From contig CM065392.1 in NCBI GenBank assembly GCA_033060915.1, forward strand, positions 9,559,501 to 9,623,500: DNA of 64,000 nucleotides, in the 5' to 3' direction. Position 1 is the stretch's first letter. The number at the start of each line of letters is the position of its first letter. The translations under genes and the position numbers were made by a program. The stretch is from Euryodendron excelsum. Taxonomy: Eukaryota > Streptophyta > Magnoliopsida > Ericales > Pentaphylacaceae. Positions 63,206-64,000 of the stretch are shown here, piece by piece. The notes beneath the pieces are model-generated. The model was not told the origin of the DNA and ran no database searches. It saw nothing but the letters and a program-made list of their open reading frames with translations.

Positions 63206-63778
63206 ACAAAACTACAAATATTGAAACCCCTACCAGTAATTAAAGTGCTGTACCATAGAGAGAGGACACTACCAGTTTCTGTTAACACGTGTGAAGGTCT
63301 ATGTGCCACGTGCAAGGACGGTCATGGCGTGAGTCCCCATGCGTTATGACCCCCAAAGACCCGGCCGACACGCTTTTCCATGCACCCTAAACTCTACCCT
63401 ACCCAATTGCTCCTCTACAAGCCCCACCCACACTTTTCCGATCCAGTAATTGTTTTTGTTTTTTTGTTTTTTTATTTTAAGATCAGAAAATTTAATCCTA
63501 AATTGTGCTTCTGTTTTTTTGTTTTTGTGGGGTAGTAAATCATATTTATAGTTTAGCAAGCATTAACCTCTCTCATTTTTAATTTCCTTCCATTTTATTA
63601 ATGCAATATATGAAGTTCTCATTATTAGTGTAAATTGTGACTGTACACGAAAAATAGTCGGCAAAACCTAATTTGTAAGGAAAAAAAAAAGCAATCATTA
63701 CTATCAAACATGTGACGGTCACAATATTTTTTTACTATATTTCAATTATAAAGAATATTAGAGACATCGATTTTTTTT
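59918..63778. other. Intergenic DNA with GA/CT tracts, no gene seen
   Basis: (GA)n at about 60837-60859 and 62837-62859, (CT)n at about 63170-63205, A and T runs at about 61113-61175. The CT tract at 63170 and the GC-richer stretch after it (63250-63430) could flank a gene beyond the window, but no coding evidence is present. Confidence 0.4.
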
Positions 63779-63880
63779 TATTAAATTATTATTACGGATA
63801 GACACAAGGTGATGGAGTCTATATTATCCAATAAATATGAGATTTACTCACTTGTGTCTATCCGTAATAATAATTCAATA
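63779..63880. repeat. Strong hairpin (inverted repeat)
   Basis: The 30-base arms at 63779-63808 and 63851-63880 match at 29/30 around a 42-base loop; the core is TTATTACGGATAGACACAAG. A related direct copy of TTATTATTAGACACAAG follows at about 63918, and AATAAATATG-type text is repeated in both orientations. It is probably part of a fold-back element that continues past the window edge. Confidence 0.8.
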
Positions 63881-64000
63881 AGCTAAACCGATGACCATAA
63901 CATTTTTCTTTAATTATTATTAGACACAAGTAAGTGTGGCACAACCTTTTCTCACCATATTTATTAATATGGACCCTAATAACTTACGTTTAATAATAAT

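Noticed and set aside
1..64000. CRISPR arrays, bacterial operons, riboswitches, rRNA or intact tRNA genes
   Set aside because: None seen; the regular repeats present are microsatellites, minisatellites and LTR-associated arrays in plant nuclear DNA.

Overview
This 64 kb window is nuclear DNA of a flowering plant, most likely a eudicot. The evidence is an Athila-type Ty3/gypsy retrotransposon, a PLS-class pentatricopeptide repeat gene, a DUF248 (pectin methyltransferase-type) gene with GT-AG introns, many MITE, hAT and Mutator-like elements, a tRNA-derived SINE, and AT-rich intergenic DNA full of (CT)n/(GA)n tracts. Nothing bacterial, viral or organellar was seen. Species cannot be told from the sequence.

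Layout. 1-11657: a decayed Athila-like element on the minus strand. Its 3' LTR is cut by the left window edge; then come an extra ORF, integrase, RNase H, RT, gag-protease, the primer binding site and a complete 5' LTR. 11658-13560: repeat-rich DNA that looks like part of another LTR, with two kinds of tandem repeat. 13562-14400: a broken integrase fragment of a related element on the plus strand. 14402-16115: copy A of a segmental duplication; copy B lies at 23308-27296 and carries three extra insertions. 17310-19499: an intact single-exon PPR gene. 19500-23300: small DNA transposons and non-coding DNA. 27677-46574: a seven-exon gene for a 601-residue PMT-family methyltransferase, with all splice phases consistent. 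Its second intron holds three DNA transposons nested one inside another, each with a perfect target-site duplication, and a 226-bp tandem duplication. 46575-64000: no gene recognised; it holds a SINE with a perfect 15-bp target duplication, MITE-like sequences, microsatellites and a strong hairpin at the right end.

The two intact host genes are unrelated in function: organelle RNA processing for the PPR protein and Golgi cell-wall or pectin modification for the methyltransferase. They are on the same strand about 8 kb apart. Everything else is transposon-derived or unassigned. I found no new multi-gene system. The most informative structures are the nested transposons in intron 2 and the segmental duplication whose copy A shows the empty sites of insertions in copy B.
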